From Deltaproteobacteria bacterium (GTDB lineage: Bacteria > Desulfobacterota > Desulfarculia > Adiutricales > JAGVGV01), in NCBI GenBank assembly GCA_020056895.1, contig JAGVGV010000228.1:1-6461 (forward strand): DNA of 6,461 bases. The letters are read 5' to 3'. The translations under genes and the position numbers were made by a program. The notes below the pieces were generated by a model. It had not been told where the DNA came from and did not search any database. It saw nothing but the letters and a program-made list of their open reading frames with translations. How positions within the stretch are numbered: position 1 is the stretch's first letter; each line of letters starts with the position of its first letter. Of the stretch, positions 6,053 to 6,461 are shown in pieces.

Positions 6053-6057
6053 GAGCG

Positions 6058-6461
6058 GTGCGGTTGCTGGCGGGGCTGGGAAATCCGGGAGCCTTGTATG
6101 AAGGCACTCGGCATAATGTCGGGTTCGACGTTTTGGACCGGGTGGCCGGACGGACCGGCATCGCGGTCGGTCAAAAGCGCTTTGATGCGCTTTGGGGCCG
6201 AGGCCGGTTTGAAGGCCACGACCTTTTGTTGGTCAAGCCGCAAACGTACATGAACCTGAGCGGTACGTCGGTCCGAAGGTTCTTTGATTTTTTCAAGCTC
6301 GATCCCGCCGATCTGCTGGTGATCCACGACGAAATGGACGTGGCGCCGGGCAAGTTGAAGGTGGCCGCCCGGGGGTCCGCCGGGGGCCATAAGGGGATCG
6401 AATCCCTGATCGCGTTGCTGGGATTTCAGGACTTCGCCCGGATCCGCGTGGGCATTGGCCG
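6058..6461 (+). CDS. pth: Peptidyl-tRNA hydrolase, N-terminal part (3' end outside window)
   Basis: Releases tRNA from peptidyl-tRNAs dropped by the ribosome; cytosolic. The visible 134 residues cover roughly two thirds of the usual 190-200. They start MRLLAGLGNPGALYEGTRHNVGF (GTG start): Asn9 and catalytic His19 are present, followed by KPQTYMNLSG (Asn66) and VIHDEMDVAPGKL (Asp91, the His-activating Asp). In SAGGHKGIESL, Lys112 occupies the place of the Asn (114 in E. coli) that helps bind substrate; the rest of the motif is intact. The gene follows rplY after 75 bases with no convincing terminator, so it probably belongs to the same operon. It is open to the last base of the window with no frameshift. 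Confidence 0.96.
   Translation, partial: MRLLAGLGNPGALYEGTRHNVGFDVLDRVAGRTGIAVGQKRFDALWGRGRFEGHDLLLVKPQTYMNLSGTSVRRFFDFFKLDPADLLVIHDEMDVAPGKLKVAARGSAGGHKGIESLIALLGFQDFARIRVGIG

Noticed and set aside
5983..6057. Possible terminator between rplY and pth
   Set aside because: Only short stems such as CGGG/CCCG (6005-6019) are present and no T-run follows, so read-through into pth is more likely.

Overview
The window is a G+C-rich stretch of bacterial chromosome in which every recognisable gene lies on the + strand. The gene content and the order ispE, tRNA-Gln, prs, rplY, pth, together with a DUF1844 gene and an HtrA/DegQ-type protease, best suit a Gram-negative of the former Deltaproteobacteria (Desulfobacterota or a relative). 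That assignment is inferred from gene order and protein style, not from any search.

Layout. (1) Positions 1-1256 hold the 3' part of an ABC-F ATPase gene; its first nucleotide-binding domain lies before the window. (2) Positions 1257-1350 are a short regulatory gap with a plausible sigma70-type promoter and a bulged hairpin. (3) Positions 1351-3173 hold a two-gene unit: a small DUF1844 protein, then a secreted HtrA/Deg-family protease with two PDZ domains. It closes with a strong Rho-independent terminator (about 3205-3241). (4) Positions 3304-6461 hold ispE (isoprenoid precursor synthesis), tRNA-Gln(UUG), prs (PRPP synthase), rplY (ribosomal protein bL25, long CTC/TL5 form) and the start of pth (peptidyl-tRNA hydrolase), which runs off the right edge.

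How the genes fit together. The right half is a housekeeping cluster: PRPP for nucleotide, His and Trp synthesis, a 5S-rRNA-binding ribosomal protein, an elongator tRNA and the enzyme that recycles stalled peptidyl-tRNA. The HtrA protease is envelope quality control, and DUF1844 has no known function.

The most interesting structure is regulatory. A near-consensus promoter (TTGACA, 17 bp, TATAGT) lies inside the ispE coding sequence at 3877-3905. It coincides with a local patch of A+T-richer, atypical codons and could transcribe tRNA-Gln and prs independently of ispE. The tRNA's encoded CCA end is only 19 nt before the prs start codon, so tRNA 3' processing could create the 5' end of the prs mRNA.

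I found no CRISPR array, insertion sequence, phage gene or convincing undescribed multi-gene system. The rest is ordinary core genome, and no gap between genes exceeds about 135 bases.
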